The notes beneath the pieces were generated by a model. The model made no database searches and was not told the DNA's origin. It was given only the letters and a program-made list of their open reading frames with translations. This document shows positions 1-8,574 of a stretch of 32,972 nt of DNA, one piece after another. Numbering within the stretch: position 1 is the stretch's first letter; every line of letters starts with the position of its first letter. The stretch comes from Thermodesulfovibrionales bacterium (GTDB lineage: Bacteria; Nitrospirota; Thermodesulfovibrionia; Thermodesulfovibrionales; Dissulfurispiraceae): contig JAOAHE010000017.1 of assembly GCA_026415415.1 (NCBI GenBank), positions 1 to 32,972 of the forward strand, in the 5' to 3' direction. Both the position numbers and the translations under genes were made by a program.

Positions 1-1086
1 CAGAGCCAGCATAGTAGCCAAAACACCAGCTGTAATATCACCACCTACATAGCTTGCAACACATGGCAAGGTATAGACAGGGGCTTGTGGGTTAATTGAT
101 AGTTTTGCTGTACCAGCTTTCCACATTGGAAAATAGTTAATAGGCGGGATATAAGGCTCTTCCCTTATTGGTGATGGATCAAGCCCCCAGAAGATATGGG
201 TCATAGTTGTATTGGCTGAGATTGTAGCTGAGTCAATTTCACATGCTTCGATGCTGTGCTTTTGCATCATTGAGTTTACTATAGTGTTAATGTCTGTTAC
301 TACCGCTTCTTGCAAATCTTTAAGTCCTTGCTCTTCTGCTGCATAAATTATTCTTGTTATTACATCGTCCCCATACCTGATCTGTGAGTTGTAAGTTGAG
401 CCGATATCAATAACTTCACCATTTATTAAGTTTACTAAATATACAACTACAGTAGTAGTTCCAATATCAACGGCTATGCCATATCTTCTATTACAGCTTT
501 CTGCTGAAGATAGAAAGAGGGCTTCAGCGGTTGTACTGTCTCTATCTACATAGGTTAATAGTACCATCCAGTTTGAAACCCTAAGTATTTTGTGCATATT
601 GGTGGCAAAGCCATGGGAAAAATGTATGTTTTTAATCCCTCTGTCTTCAAGTGCTCTTTTTAATCTCTCAAGATCACTGATGCTATCACTAATCGTAGGT
701 GTAGGAAGATCAAGAAAAATTCTTTTTGTTATGGGAGAGATACTTACTTTATATGATTTAAGATTTTCAAGAAGGTTTTTTGATTTGGCGATAGCAATTT
801 TATCTCCTATAATTAGTTGAGATTCCTTTGGTATCTCGATCACTATATCACTTTGTGGATATGTCTGGCAGGCTAACGAGATATTTGCTTCTCTTTCATA
901 TTTTGTAAGTTTTCCGTAGCTTTTAACTTTATAATCACCTTTAATTATTTTGATCTTGCATTTACTACAGATCCCTTTCCCACCACAAGGAGCAATGATA
1001 TAAACACCTGCTCTTTTAAGAGCAGAGTAAATTTCTTCCTCTTTTTGAAGTTTTATAACTTCATCTGATGTTAATCTTAGTTCCAT
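1..1086 (-). CDS. Corrinoid-activator ferredoxin/ASKHA protein (RACE, DUF4445), 3' part outside window
   Basis: The first 362 residues are present; the C-terminus lies beyond the left edge. An N-terminal 2Fe-2S ferredoxin domain has C34, C40 and C43 (APCGGKGICSKC) and C73. After a linker comes an ASKHA-fold part with the nucleotide-binding loop GIAVDIGTTT at residues 203-212, then NTTMTHIFWGLDPSP and VASYVGGDITAG, hallmarks of DUF4445 proteins. Proteins of this family (RamA, AcsV and relatives) use a low-potential electron and ATP to return oxidised Co(II) corrinoid proteins to Co(I), in methyltransferase or Wood-Ljungdahl systems. The corrinoid partner is not in the window. ATG at 1086 is the only start fitting the ferredoxin fold; no strong Shine-Dalgarno is seen. 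It lies 149 bases downstream of the phosphofructokinase on the same strand, so it probably has its own promoter. Family assignment is firm; substrate is unknown. Confidence 0.9.
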   Translation of the reverse strand, partial: MELRLTSDEVIKLQKEEEIYSALKRAGVYIIAPCGGKGICSKCKIKIIKGDYKVKSYGKLTKYEREANISLACQTYPQSDIVIEIPKESQLIIGDKIAIAKSKNLLENLKSYKVSISPITKRIFLDLPTPTISDSISDLERLKRALEDRGIKNIHFSHGFATNMHKILRVSNWMVLLTYVDRDSTTAEALFLSSAESCNRRYGIAVDIGTTTVVVYLVNLINGEVIDIGSTYNSQIRYGDDVITRIIYAAEEQGLKDLQEAVVTDINTIVNSMMQKHSIEACEIDSATISANTTMTHIFWGLDPSPIREEPYIPPINYFPMWKAGTAKLSINPQAPVYTLPCVASYVGGDITAGVLATMLAL

Positions 1087-1235
1087 TTATGTAACCAACT
1101 TATAAGATTTTGGCTGTAGATTAAGTTTTAGCATGAATAAAAATTTTTATATGTTGGATGCAATATAAAAACTTTAAACTCTTAAGAATTTTAAAAATAG
1201 CTTATTGTTTTAACTATTTATGGTATCATTAATTC

Positions 1236-2495
1236 TTATTGCAATCCAACAATATAGGCAAATCTTTGCTTGAAAGAGATAGGATCCATATTGGCTGTTT
1301 TTGCAATTAGTTTAAGGTTATTACCATTAAAATCCTCTTTCTCCAGTCTAATCATATATTTTCTTCCAACTTCATAAATTTCTGATTCTGTATTTACTTT
1401 TCTTACTTTCATAAGACCTGTTTCATAATCTATCATCTCAACAAATGGTATTGGTTTTAAATATCCTTCATCATAGACTATCATAGCACCTGTTCCGCCT
1501 TTTAAGAGATACCTGATCGCACCATAACCTAAGTTACGAGTATATTCTACATCAAAAGGGATTGGATCTGCAGCTCTTAACTCATAACCAATGTTTTTGT
1601 CTACAATGGTAACATTTAAGTTCATAGTTTCAAGGGTATTTTTTACAAGGTTTTTTAATATTCTGCCAAGTTGGATCTCTGAGAGCCTTATTCTACTTCC
1701 AGTTTCATCTTTAACATAGCTTTCATGTTGAGACAGTTCATCTAAGTCAAGGCGGTCAGCTATGCCTTCAGCAAGAATGGCAACTCCGTGATCTCTGTTC
1801 ATTGAAAGCCTTTTGATTATTGACCCTGTGAGTATATCAGAGAGTTTTTTCAGTGAGATTTTGCTCTCTTTAAACTCCTCAGATATTAAGGTTACAGTTG
1901 CACCTGCTGCTTTACCAATGCCAAGGGCAAGATAACCTGAGAGCCTTCCCATTGTAGTGATAAAATACCACCTACCAGTAGTTTTAGCGTCTTCCATAAC
2001 ATTTTTGACTATCTCAACTCCCCAGTGCCTTGCGGTTTCATACCCAAAAGTTGGAGCACCACCTGGCAAAGGGATGTCATTATCAATGGTTTTAGGTACA
2101 TGAACAACATTTAATGATCCTCGAGATTCTTTTTCAATTTTGTTTGCAACAAATAAGGTCCCTTCACCACCAATAGTTATTAAGTACTTTATACCCATAG
2201 CTTTTAGGGTAGACATGATAATCTTAAATCTTTCCCTAATTCTCTCAGGTTTTTCTCTTGATGTTCTGAGGATTGAACCTCCTTGAGTATGAATTCTTGA
2301 GACATCGTCAATGTTAAAGGGAATGGCACAATTTTTATCTCCTTCGCAGAGTCTTTTAAAGCCATCCATGATACCTACAACTTGCTTACCTTCATTGATA
2401 GCCTCTATAGTTGCAGAACTAATTACCCCGTTTATCCCGGGAGCTGGTCCACCGCCTACTATAATTCCTACTGTCTCTTTTTTACCTTTTGCCAT
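1236..2495 (-). CDS. pfkA: 6-phosphofructokinase (phosphoryl donor ATP or PPi uncertain)
   Basis: This 419-residue PFK-family enzyme interconverts fructose 6-phosphate and fructose 1,6-bisphosphate in the cytoplasm. With M1 at 2495, the donor loop GGGPAPG is at residues 14-20, GGEGT at 109-113, the catalytic PKTIDNDI at 134-141, and the fructose-6-phosphate motif MGRLSG at 182-187. The donor signature is mixed: Gly in GGEG resembles ATP enzymes, while Lys in PKTIDND resembles PPi enzymes (ATP enzymes usually have PGTIDND). The usual Asp of GGDG is Glu. An ATG ten codons upstream, at 2525, is possible but would overlap the aldolase gene. The 2495 start falls five bases after the aldolase stop, so the two genes are probably cotranscribed and catalyse consecutive steps. 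PPi-dependent PFK (pfp) is the main alternative name. Confidence 0.9.
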   Translation of the reverse strand: MAKGKKETVGIIVGGGPAPGINGVISSATIEAINEGKQVVGIMDGFKRLCEGDKNCAIPFNIDDVSRIHTQGGSILRTSREKPERIRERFKIIMSTLKAMGIKYLITIGGEGTLFVANKIEKESRGSLNVVHVPKTIDNDIPLPGGAPTFGYETARHWGVEIVKNVMEDAKTTGRWYFITTMGRLSGYLALGIGKAAGATVTLISEEFKESKISLKKLSDILTGSIIKRLSMNRDHGVAILAEGIADRLDLDELSQHESYVKDETGSRIRLSEIQLGRILKNLVKNTLETMNLNVTIVDKNIGYELRAADPIPFDVEYTRNLGYGAIRYLLKGGTGAMIVYDEGYLKPIPFVEMIDYETGLMKVRKVNTESEIYEVGRKYMIRLEKEDFNGNNLKLIAKTANMDPISFKQRFAYIVGLQ

Positions 2496-2499
2496 ATTA

Positions 2500-3864
2500 T
2501 TATAACCCCAACTTGTTTGCATCAAAAGTCTTTTTTACTAATACTGGTTTCACCGTTTGTTTCACTATATCTTTTGTATTAATTACATTAAGTTTTTCAA
2601 AAAGAAGTGCAAACTTTGCCTCTAACTCTTTCATTATAGGGTTTTTTATAGAATCGGGTAGGTCCCACCATTTTTTCTTTAGGGGTCCAAACCCTTTTTT
2701 CCTTATTGAATAAATAAATTGCTCATCTGATTGATTTTCCTTTCTTTCGTTGGCATACTCTTCTTTTATAAAGCTATATACTTGCCATCTAAATTCTTCT
2801 GGTAAGTGTATACTGTCATAAATAATGTTTTGAAAACCTGTCGCTAAGTGAACCTCTGATGTCCCTGTCTTAGGGAACATATCAAAGGCATCTTCAGGGA
2901 GGGTAGATGCTCCATGTTGGACACATCCTGATAGCCCATACTGATTGCGGACTAAATCTGATATGATTCTTAGAGCTTCAAAATCAATCTTAACGTCTGC
3001 CAGTGTACCATCAGGCAAGCAAACACCGCCATGAGAGGTGCCTGTTTGGATACTAAGTTTGCTCAACCCTTTTGAGCCTTTAAAGGTCTCATTAAACCCG
3101 TCAAGGAAGGCTTTTGCTTCTTCAGGGGTGCTGTTTTTACTGCCAATCTCTCCTATCTCACCTCCAATAGATATTTCTATACCTGTGGGTTGAATTTTTC
3201 TGATATACTCTGCCAGGGTTGCAGTATTTTCAAAATTTGGCCTTTGTTGTTCTTTTATAGAATCTTTACTTAAATCAACAACAGTAGAGGCATCAATATC
3301 TATATTGTAAAATTCCGCTTCTATAGCTTCACTGATCAGATTTTTTACATAATTAAACTCACCATCTGGTTCTTTAAGGTAATGTTTTCTTACTAACTGA
3401 AAATGATCTCCCTGAATAAATATAGGTTGTTCAAATCCCTCAGCAACTGCTGCTGCTGCTATTACAGTAGAATATTCAAGAGGTCTCTGTTTTGTATAGC
3501 CTATTTCAGATCGAGCTATCTCAAAAATTAAGGCTCCTACATTCATTTCTATAGCTTTCCTAAAGATAGCCTTTGCTACATCATAGGTTAAGCCACGAAT
3601 ATTAATTGCTGGCACGGTAAAGCCTGGATAGTGTTTTCCCATCTGCTCATAGAGTCCTTGGATTGAAGATGGTATAGCACCGCATTCCTTAGCTAATTCT
3701 TTGATGAAAAGAAAGAGGTTTGTTCTTTTGTCGTCTTCGCTTTCAAATACTGCAGAGTATATTAAAGAGTCCATAGATTTCCTTAGAATGTTTTTATCTT
3801 TTATTACTAAATTCCCTTCTTTATACTCTACTAAACTTTTCAAATCTGAGTAATTGTTGGACAT
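2500..3864 (-). CDS. Class II fructose-bisphosphate aldolase-like protein
   Basis: This 454-residue zinc-dependent class II aldolase-family protein probably splits fructose 1,6-bisphosphate into dihydroxyacetone phosphate and glyceraldehyde 3-phosphate, or runs the reverse. Visible family motifs in order are VPAINIRG (about 84-91), QGDHFQ with D153 and zinc-binding H154, GGEIGEIG around 234-241, TGTSHGG with H278, and VQHGAS with H317. The protein is about 100 residues longer than E. coli FbaA; the extra length is an N-terminal helical stretch and a C-terminal tail with KKKWWDLPD. A clear AGGAGGTTG Shine-Dalgarno precedes ATG 3864. The gene runs straight into the phosphofructokinase, which supports FBP rather than another ketose bisphosphate as substrate. 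Tagatose- or sedoheptulose-bisphosphate activity cannot be excluded from sequence. Confidence 0.88.
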   Translation of the reverse strand: MSNNYSDLKSLVEYKEGNLVIKDKNILRKSMDSLIYSAVFESEDDKRTNLFLFIKELAKECGAIPSSIQGLYEQMGKHYPGFTVPAINIRGLTYDVAKAIFRKAIEMNVGALIFEIARSEIGYTKQRPLEYSTVIAAAAVAEGFEQPIFIQGDHFQLVRKHYLKEPDGEFNYVKNLISEAIEAEFYNIDIDASTVVDLSKDSIKEQQRPNFENTATLAEYIRKIQPTGIEISIGGEIGEIGSKNSTPEEAKAFLDGFNETFKGSKGLSKLSIQTGTSHGGVCLPDGTLADVKIDFEALRIISDLVRNQYGLSGCVQHGASTLPEDAFDMFPKTGTSEVHLATGFQNIIYDSIHLPEEFRWQVYSFIKEEYANERKENQSDEQFIYSIRKKGFGPLKKKWWDLPDSIKNPIMKELEAKFALLFEKLNVINTKDIVKQTVKPVLVKKTFDANKLGL

Positions 3865-3890
3865 AAATCAACCTCCTGAATTTTTTAATT

Positions 3891-3899
3891 ATTATATCA
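3891..3899 (-). promoter_or_regulatory. Extended -10 promoter for the aldolase/phosphofructokinase unit
   Basis: Read on the minus strand, this is TGATATAAT, an extended -10 (TGn-TATAAT). It lies about 27 bases before the aldolase ATG, leaving a short leader that holds the AGGAGGTTG ribosome-binding site. No good -35 box is seen at 16-18 bases, which is usual for extended -10 promoters. This is an inference from consensus only. Confidence 0.5.
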
Positions 3900-3915
3900 A
3901 AAAAAATAAGTATAT

Positions 3916-3946
3916 TTGACATTATATTACTAAAATACTTTAATAT
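3916..3946 (+). promoter_or_regulatory. Putative promoter of the radical SAM gene
   Basis: TTGACA at 3916-3921 and TAATAT at 3941-3946 are separated by 19 bases, slightly longer than ideal. Transcription would begin at or next to the ATG at 3953. That gene has no Shine-Dalgarno sequence, so its mRNA may be leaderless. The spacing is the weak point. Confidence 0.35.
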
Positions 3947-3952
3947 TTTTAT

Positions 3953-4861
3953 ATGGATAAGAGATTTAATACTTTTGGTAGGTATTTAAAAGATTTATAC
4001 AGAACTCATGTGCATAAAGTTAATGTTGATGCTGGATTTACTTGTCCAAACAGAGACGGAACTTTAGATGTTACAGGCTGTATCTATTGTAACAATGATA
4101 GTTTTAGACCAGCTGAGTGTAAGCCACAGCTGACAATTAAAGAGCAGATAAGGAATGGTATTAATTATATCTCATTGAGGTATGGGGCAACAAGATTTCT
4201 TGTGTATTTTCAACCTTTCACAAATACATATGGTGATTTAGAAGACCTTCAGAGACTATATTCGGAGGCATTATCTTATCCTTCTGTTATAGGACTTGCT
4301 ATAGGAACAAGACCTGATTGCGTAGATGAAGATAAAATAAACTTTATAAAGACCCTTGCTAAAAAACATTTTATATTAATCGAGTATGGTTTACAGTCAA
4401 TATATGATAAAACCTTAAAGTTTATCCACCGTGGTCATGATTACAATAAGTTTTTAGAGGCAGTTGATCTAACTCTTGGAAAAGGAATACATATTGGTGT
4501 TCATCTAATAGTTGGGTTCCCTACAGAAACAAAAGAAGAAATGTTGATGATGGCAACTGAGATCTCTAAACTGCCTGTGGAGTTTGTCAAAATCCATCAG
4601 TTGCAGATAGTAAAAAATACCCCTCTTGCTGATTATTACTATAAAAATCCTTTTCATACCTTTCAGTATGATGAATACCTTGATTTCTTAGTAGATTTTA
4701 TAGAAAGGTTATCGTCTCATATAGTAATACAAAGATTTTTTGCATCTTCCCCTGAAAATATATTAATCGCACCTAAATGGGGCAAAACGAAGCATCAGGT
4801 CATGAGAGATATTCAAAGATGGTTTGATAAGAAAAATGCTTTTCAAGGAACTAAATATTAA
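3953..4861 (+). CDS. YhcC/TIGR01212-family radical SAM protein
   Basis: This 302-residue protein resembles E. coli YhcC. It has the atypical radical SAM cysteine pattern of that family, C31-x11-C43-x2-C46 within FTCPNRDGTLD and GCIYCNN, which should bind a 4Fe-4S cluster and S-adenosylmethionine. Downstream are YFQPFTNTYG, IGLAIGTRPDCV, YGLQSIYD and GVHLIVGFPTET, all typical of the TIM-barrel part of TIGR01212 proteins. Its length matches the family. The biochemical role is not established; roles in tRNA or other RNA modification have been suggested for relatives. The start at 3953 aligns with the family N-terminus, but no ribosome-binding site precedes it. It is divergent from the aldolase operon across an 88-base gap. 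Confidence 0.88.
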   Translation: MDKRFNTFGRYLKDLYRTHVHKVNVDAGFTCPNRDGTLDVTGCIYCNNDSFRPAECKPQLTIKEQIRNGINYISLRYGATRFLVYFQPFTNTYGDLEDLQRLYSEALSYPSVIGLAIGTRPDCVDEDKINFIKTLAKKHFILIEYGLQSIYDKTLKFIHRGHDYNKFLEAVDLTLGKGIHIGVHLIVGFPTETKEEMLMMATEISKLPVEFVKIHQLQIVKNTPLADYYYKNPFHTFQYDEYLDFLVDFIERLSSHIVIQRFFASSPENILIAPKWGKTKHQVMRDIQRWFDKKNAFQGTKY

Positions 4862-5393
4862 GGGCAAATGAGATTGAGGTTTGATCTTTTTGATTTTCAA
4901 TAATAAAAGCATGATTAGCATTTTATCTGTTTGTCTTTTTATTATAGTTAGATAAATATTTTAGTTTTAATGAAAGAAAAATAGGTATTATAAGATAAAG
5001 AAATTTATTATATGCCTGCCTATCTTCCCTTTGCTCTGAGCAACCCTACTTTATTTGATGTTAATGTTTATTTTTAATCATAAAAATTGTGGCTACTTTT
5101 TTATAGAAGATCTATAGTTGTTTCTTTAAATTTACTTTTCTAAATAGTCAAAGATTTAAAATTGTAAACGAAGGGCTAAAAGTTTTTTCGTTTTATAACC
5201 CTTTGAAGTGATATCTTTACTCAGCTATCTTATTTAGCTTAATATAGGTTTATAATGGTATTGTTAGTATTTTAAGAGATCATTGATGAAACTTTTTTAA
5301 GATTTTACAAGAAAGCTAAGTACTATTTTTATTATCATTTTATTAAATATCTCAATTTTTAAGTTGCCATAAGTTCCTATTAATAGAATAAAA
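4862..5393. other. Intergenic region, 532 bases, no gene seen
   Basis: AT-rich sequence with no credible reading frame on either strand. An imperfect inverted repeat at about 4899-4946 (ATAATAAAAG against CTTTTTATTAT) could weakly terminate the radical SAM transcript. A 7-bp inverted repeat, AAACGAA at 5166-5172 with TTCGTTT at 5187-5193, lies upstream of the sensor-kinase gene. I see no RNA gene and no strong promoter. Confidence 0.5.
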
Positions 5394-6992
5394 ATGCAAC
5401 CTAACAGGTTTAGTTTAAACTTAAAATTTAGTCTCGCTGTTGGCATAATATTACTTGTTTTCAGCACTATTATGTCAATAGTTCTTTTTTACTATTTAAG
5501 GTCTCAGGGTGTAAAAGACGCTGAAGAGAAGACAGCTATTATAATGGCTCATGTTAAAGCTACAGGAGATTATGTTAGGGAAACCTTAAGACCAGCAATT
5601 TTTGATGCCTTAAGAAGGCTTCATGCTAAAGATGAATTTATTATTGAAGCTATGTCTACTACTCATGTAAGCATGCAAGTGATGAAAAGATTCAATAATG
5701 ATCAAAAAGATTATGTTTTTAAAAGACTATCTGACAACCCTATGAATCAAAATAATTTGGCAGATCCCTTTCATCTTGAGATGTTAAATTATTTTCGCTC
5801 AAATCCACACCAAAAGGCATGGAAAGGGATAGTAGTAATAGATGGTAGACAGTACCTCTATAGGCTTAATCCAGTTGTGATGGATAAACCTTGTTTGCAA
5901 TGTCATGGTAAACCAGCAGATGCACCAGTTCAACTTATAAAAATTTATGGCACCGATGGCGGTTTTCATTGGAAAGTTGGGGATGTAGTTGGTATAAACT
6001 CTGTTTCAGTCTCTCTTGATTTAGCCTTTGCTCAGGCAAAAGAAACTGCTTTTAGAGCTTTTTTGTTCGGTTTTGTTTCTCTGTCAGTTTTGTTTATAGC
6101 TTTATTTACTACCTTTAGGCAGATTGTAACAAAGCCTATTGATAACCTTTCTAAGATTTTCAGGGGTATATCGCAGGGCAAAGAGCCTCTTGGCAAGACA
6201 ATACCTATTGAACGACATGATGAAATTGGTGACCTTACAGAGTCATTTAACATATTAGCAAGGCATTTATTGGAAGCCCAGGAAAAGTTAAAGAAAACTG
6301 TTGAGATAGAGAAACAGATGATAGAGACAGAGAAGTTAGCTGTTATTGGTCAGATCTCAGCGGGTGTAGCACATGAGATAAATAACCCTCTTGGTGGGAT
6401 GCAACTTTGTTTTAATAACTTGCTGAACACCAGAATGGATGAAAAAGAAAGAGAAGAACATATAAAAGTTATTAATGCAGGGTTTAAGAGGATACAAAAT
6501 ATAGTTAAACAGCTCTTGGACTTCTCAAAGAACACACCTCTCATTCTGGAGAAGGCTTCTATAAATAATTTGATAGAAAATGTTCTTATTCTTTCTGAGT
6601 ATACCATCTTGAAAAAAGGAATCAAAATTGAAAAGGACTTAAGCAATGATATTCCAGAGATGCTTCTTGATGCAAATAAGTTAGAGCAAGTTTTCCTTAA
6701 TCTGTTGATTAATGCTGCTCAAGCTATGGATAAAGGTGGTATTTTAAGTATAAAAACTTATATTGAGGACAATTTCTGTTGTCTTGCCATTTCAGATACA
6801 GGTCCTGGAATACCTCCTGAGATTTTATCTAAAATTTTTACACCTTTTTTTACAACTAAACCTGTAGGCGAAGGAACTGGACTGGGTTTGACTGTTAGTA
6901 AAGCAATCGTTGAGCAACACAAAGGTGAGATAAACGTAAAAACATCAGAAAAAGGCTCTACTTTTATTGTGAAATTACCTCTATCTTTATGA
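5394..6992 (+). CDS. Sensor histidine kinase with periplasmic haem-binding (Tll0287-like/DUF3365) domain
   Basis: This 532-residue membrane kinase has a membrane segment at about 11-34, a periplasmic domain of about 185 residues, a second segment at 221-241, then HAMP (about 242-295), HisKA with phospho-acceptor H327 in VAHEINNP, and a HATPase domain (DANKLEQ N-box, DTGPGIP, GEGTGLGL). The periplasmic domain carries a single CXXCH haem c site, C167-L-Q-C170-H171, next to RLNPVVMDKPCLQCHG. This is the pattern of Tll0287-like/DUF3365 sensors, which are thought to sense redox state or small gaseous ligands. The gene overlaps its response regulator by 4 bp, so the two are translationally coupled. 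No Shine-Dalgarno sequence precedes ATG 5394. Kinase identity is certain; the ligand is unknown. Confidence 0.93.
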   Translation: MQPNRFSLNLKFSLAVGIILLVFSTIMSIVLFYYLRSQGVKDAEEKTAIIMAHVKATGDYVRETLRPAIFDALRRLHAKDEFIIEAMSTTHVSMQVMKRFNNDQKDYVFKRLSDNPMNQNNLADPFHLEMLNYFRSNPHQKAWKGIVVIDGRQYLYRLNPVVMDKPCLQCHGKPADAPVQLIKIYGTDGGFHWKVGDVVGINSVSVSLDLAFAQAKETAFRAFLFGFVSLSVLFIALFTTFRQIVTKPIDNLSKIFRGISQGKEPLGKTIPIERHDEIGDLTESFNILARHLLEAQEKLKKTVEIEKQMIETEKLAVIGQISAGVAHEINNPLGGMQLCFNNLLNTRMDEKEREEHIKVINAGFKRIQNIVKQLLDFSKNTPLILEKASINNLIENVLILSEYTILKKGIKIEKDLSNDIPEMLLDANKLEQVFLNLLINAAQAMDKGGILSIKTYIEDNFCCLAISDTGPGIPPEILSKIFTPFFTTKPVGEGTGLGLTVSKAIVEQHKGEINVKTSEKGSTFIVKLPLSL

Positions 6993-8344
6993 AAAAAAGT
7001 ATTTTAATTGTTGAAGACGATCCTATAATGAGGTTGGGGATGAGTCATTTTCTTAAATCCCAGGGATACTTAGTTTTTCAGTGCAATGATGGCAGAGAAG
7101 CTATCCAAGCTATTGAAAAACAACGATTTGATTTAATAATCACGGATCTTAAACTTCCAGAGCTTGATGGAATGGAAGTGCTTAAAAAGGCAAAAGAACT
7201 TTCAAAGGATATCGGTTTGATAATTATTACTGCCTATGCTGAGATAAAAAGTGCTGTTCAAGCAATAAAGGAGGGAGCCTATGATTATCTTGCTAAGCCT
7301 TTCTCAAATGAAGAGCTACTTATTACGATAGAGAGATTTTTTAAATTTCAGAACCTTGAAAATGAGCTTTTTCAGTTAAAACAGACCCTTAAAGAGAAAG
7401 ACGGGCTTAAAAATTTTGTTGGTGTAAGTCCTGTTATGATGAACGTCTTTGATCGCATAACTGCTGTGGCCGCAACAGATGTGCCAGTGTTAATCTTGGG
7501 TGAAAGTGGCACGGGAAAAGAGCTTGTGGCAAATGCCGTTCATGGTATGAGTAATAGATGGGATAAACCTTTTATTAAGATTAATTGTGCAGCGATACCG
7601 GAAACATTATTTGAGTCTGAACTGTTTGGTCACGAAAAAGGTGCTTTTACAGGTGCTACCGAAAAAAGAAAGGGTAAGTTTGAGTTTGCAAATGGTGGGA
7701 CTATATTCTTTGATGAAATAGCTGAGATACCCTTATCATTACAACCAAAGCTATTAAGAGTTCTTGAAGAACAAACTATAACAAGATTAGGAAGTAATGA
7801 GCCAATAACAGTTGATGTTAGATGTATTTATGCAACCAGCAAAAATCTTAAGGAATTAGTAGCTTCAGGTTTATTTAGAGAAGACCTCTATTACAGGATT
7901 AATATTGTGCCAATACTACTTCCTCCTTTAAGGGAGAGGAAAGAGGATATCCCTTATTTTATAAAGAGATTTTTAACTTTTTTTTCAGAAAAGTATGGTA
8001 AACCAAACATAACAGTTTCTGGTACATCTTATAATGCTCTTCTTGCCTATGACTATCCTGGCAATGTTAGAGAGTTAAAGCATGCGATTGAAAGGGCTGT
8101 TATATTAGCAGAAAATGGGATTATTCAACCTAAACATCTCCCTGAAGAGATTACTTCTATTGTAGCTGATTCACCTTGTAGAAAAAATGATATGACCTTA
8201 GATGAAAGCCTTAGATGTTTTGAAAAACAGAAGATAATAAATGCCCTTCTTGAATCAGATGGAAGAAAGATAGAAGCAGCAAAAAAGCTTGGTATAAGCA
8301 GAAAGGTTTTGTGGAAAAAGCTTAAAGAGTATAATATTGAGTAA
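6989..8344 (+). CDS. NtrC-family sigma-54 response regulator
   Basis: This 451-residue activator has three domains. The receiver domain (1-120) has D53 as phospho-acceptor, acidic D10/D11 and K103. The AAA+ domain has Walker A GESGTGKE at 171-178 and the sigma-54-contacting GAFTGA loop at 218-223. The C-terminal Fis-type helix-turn-helix has [25 protein letters not shown] is intact, so it should act with sigma-54 RNA polymerase. It overlaps the haem kinase gene by 4 bp and is presumably phosphorylated by it. Candidate targets are the following genes: a sigma-54-like promoter lies at 8446-8460 and dyads with GGAAC arms lie at 8345-8402. The regulon link is an inference. Confidence 0.95.
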   Translation: MKKSILIVEDDPIMRLGMSHFLKSQGYLVFQCNDGREAIQAIEKQRFDLIITDLKLPELDGMEVLKKAKELSKDIGLIIITAYAEIKSAVQAIKEGAYDYLAKPFSNEELLITIERFFKFQNLENELFQLKQTLKEKDGLKNFVGVSPVMMNVFDRITAVAATDVPVLILGESGTGKELVANAVHGMSNRWDKPFIKINCAAIPETLFESELFGHEKGAFTGATEKRKGKFEFANGGTIFFDEIAEIPLSLQPKLLRVLEEQTITRLGSNEPITVDVRCIYATSKNLKELVASGLFREDLYYRINIVPILLPPLRERKEDIPYFIKRFLTFFSEKYGKPNITVSGTSYNALLAYDYPGNVRELKHAIERAVILAENGIIQPKHLPEEITSIVADSPCRKNDMTLDESLRCFEKQKIINALLESDGRKIEAAKKLGISRKVLWKKLKEYNIE

Positions 8345-8360
8345 GTTCCCTCCAGGGAAC
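8345..8360. repeat. Perfect 7+2+7 palindrome, possible regulator site
   Basis: GTTCCCT-CC-AGGGAAC lies directly after the NtrC-type regulator gene. A related dyad with opposite arm order, GGAA-N6-TTCC, lies at 8389-8402, so GGAAC recurs 33 bp apart (8356 and 8389), about three helical turns. These are about 50-100 bp upstream of a sigma-54-like promoter, a usual distance for an enhancer. No T-run follows, so it is not an intrinsic terminator. Confidence 0.4.
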
Positions 8361-8445
8361 ATTACATGCCTCAAGACGTTTCTAAAATGGAACATAAATT
8401 CCTGCCTTGCCTTCTAACCTATTGATTTTTAAAGTTTTTTTAATT

Positions 8446-8460
8446 TGGCATTTTTATTGA
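8446..8460 (+). promoter_or_regulatory. Sigma-54-like promoter upstream of the stress-protein/rhodanese/exporter genes
   Basis: TGGCAT-N5-TTGA matches the -24/-12 consensus TGGCAC-N5-TTGC with correct spacing (GG to G, 12 bases). The last C of the -12 element is A, and C6 is T. It would start transcription about 100 bases before the universal stress protein ATG. It sits next to a gene for a GAFTGA-containing activator, which makes it more credible. Confidence 0.4.
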
Positions 8461-8574
8461 TACTAAAAAATAAGTTATGCGACTAAAGGCATCTTAAGCC
8501 AACCATATAGATTAAAAACAAAAGATTAAAAATAGGGTAGGCTGAGACTAATATTTTATGCTATGGAGGATGTG

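Noticed and set aside
590-820. Plus-strand open frame opposite the corrinoid-activator gene
   Set aside because: The minus-strand frame carries clear ferredoxin and ASKHA motifs throughout; this is a shadow frame without a ribosome-binding site.
5166-5193. AAACGAA/TTCGTTT hairpin before the haem kinase as a terminator or riboswitch
   Set aside because: The 7-bp stem has a 14-base loop and no T-tail on the correct side, and no conserved riboswitch core is visible.
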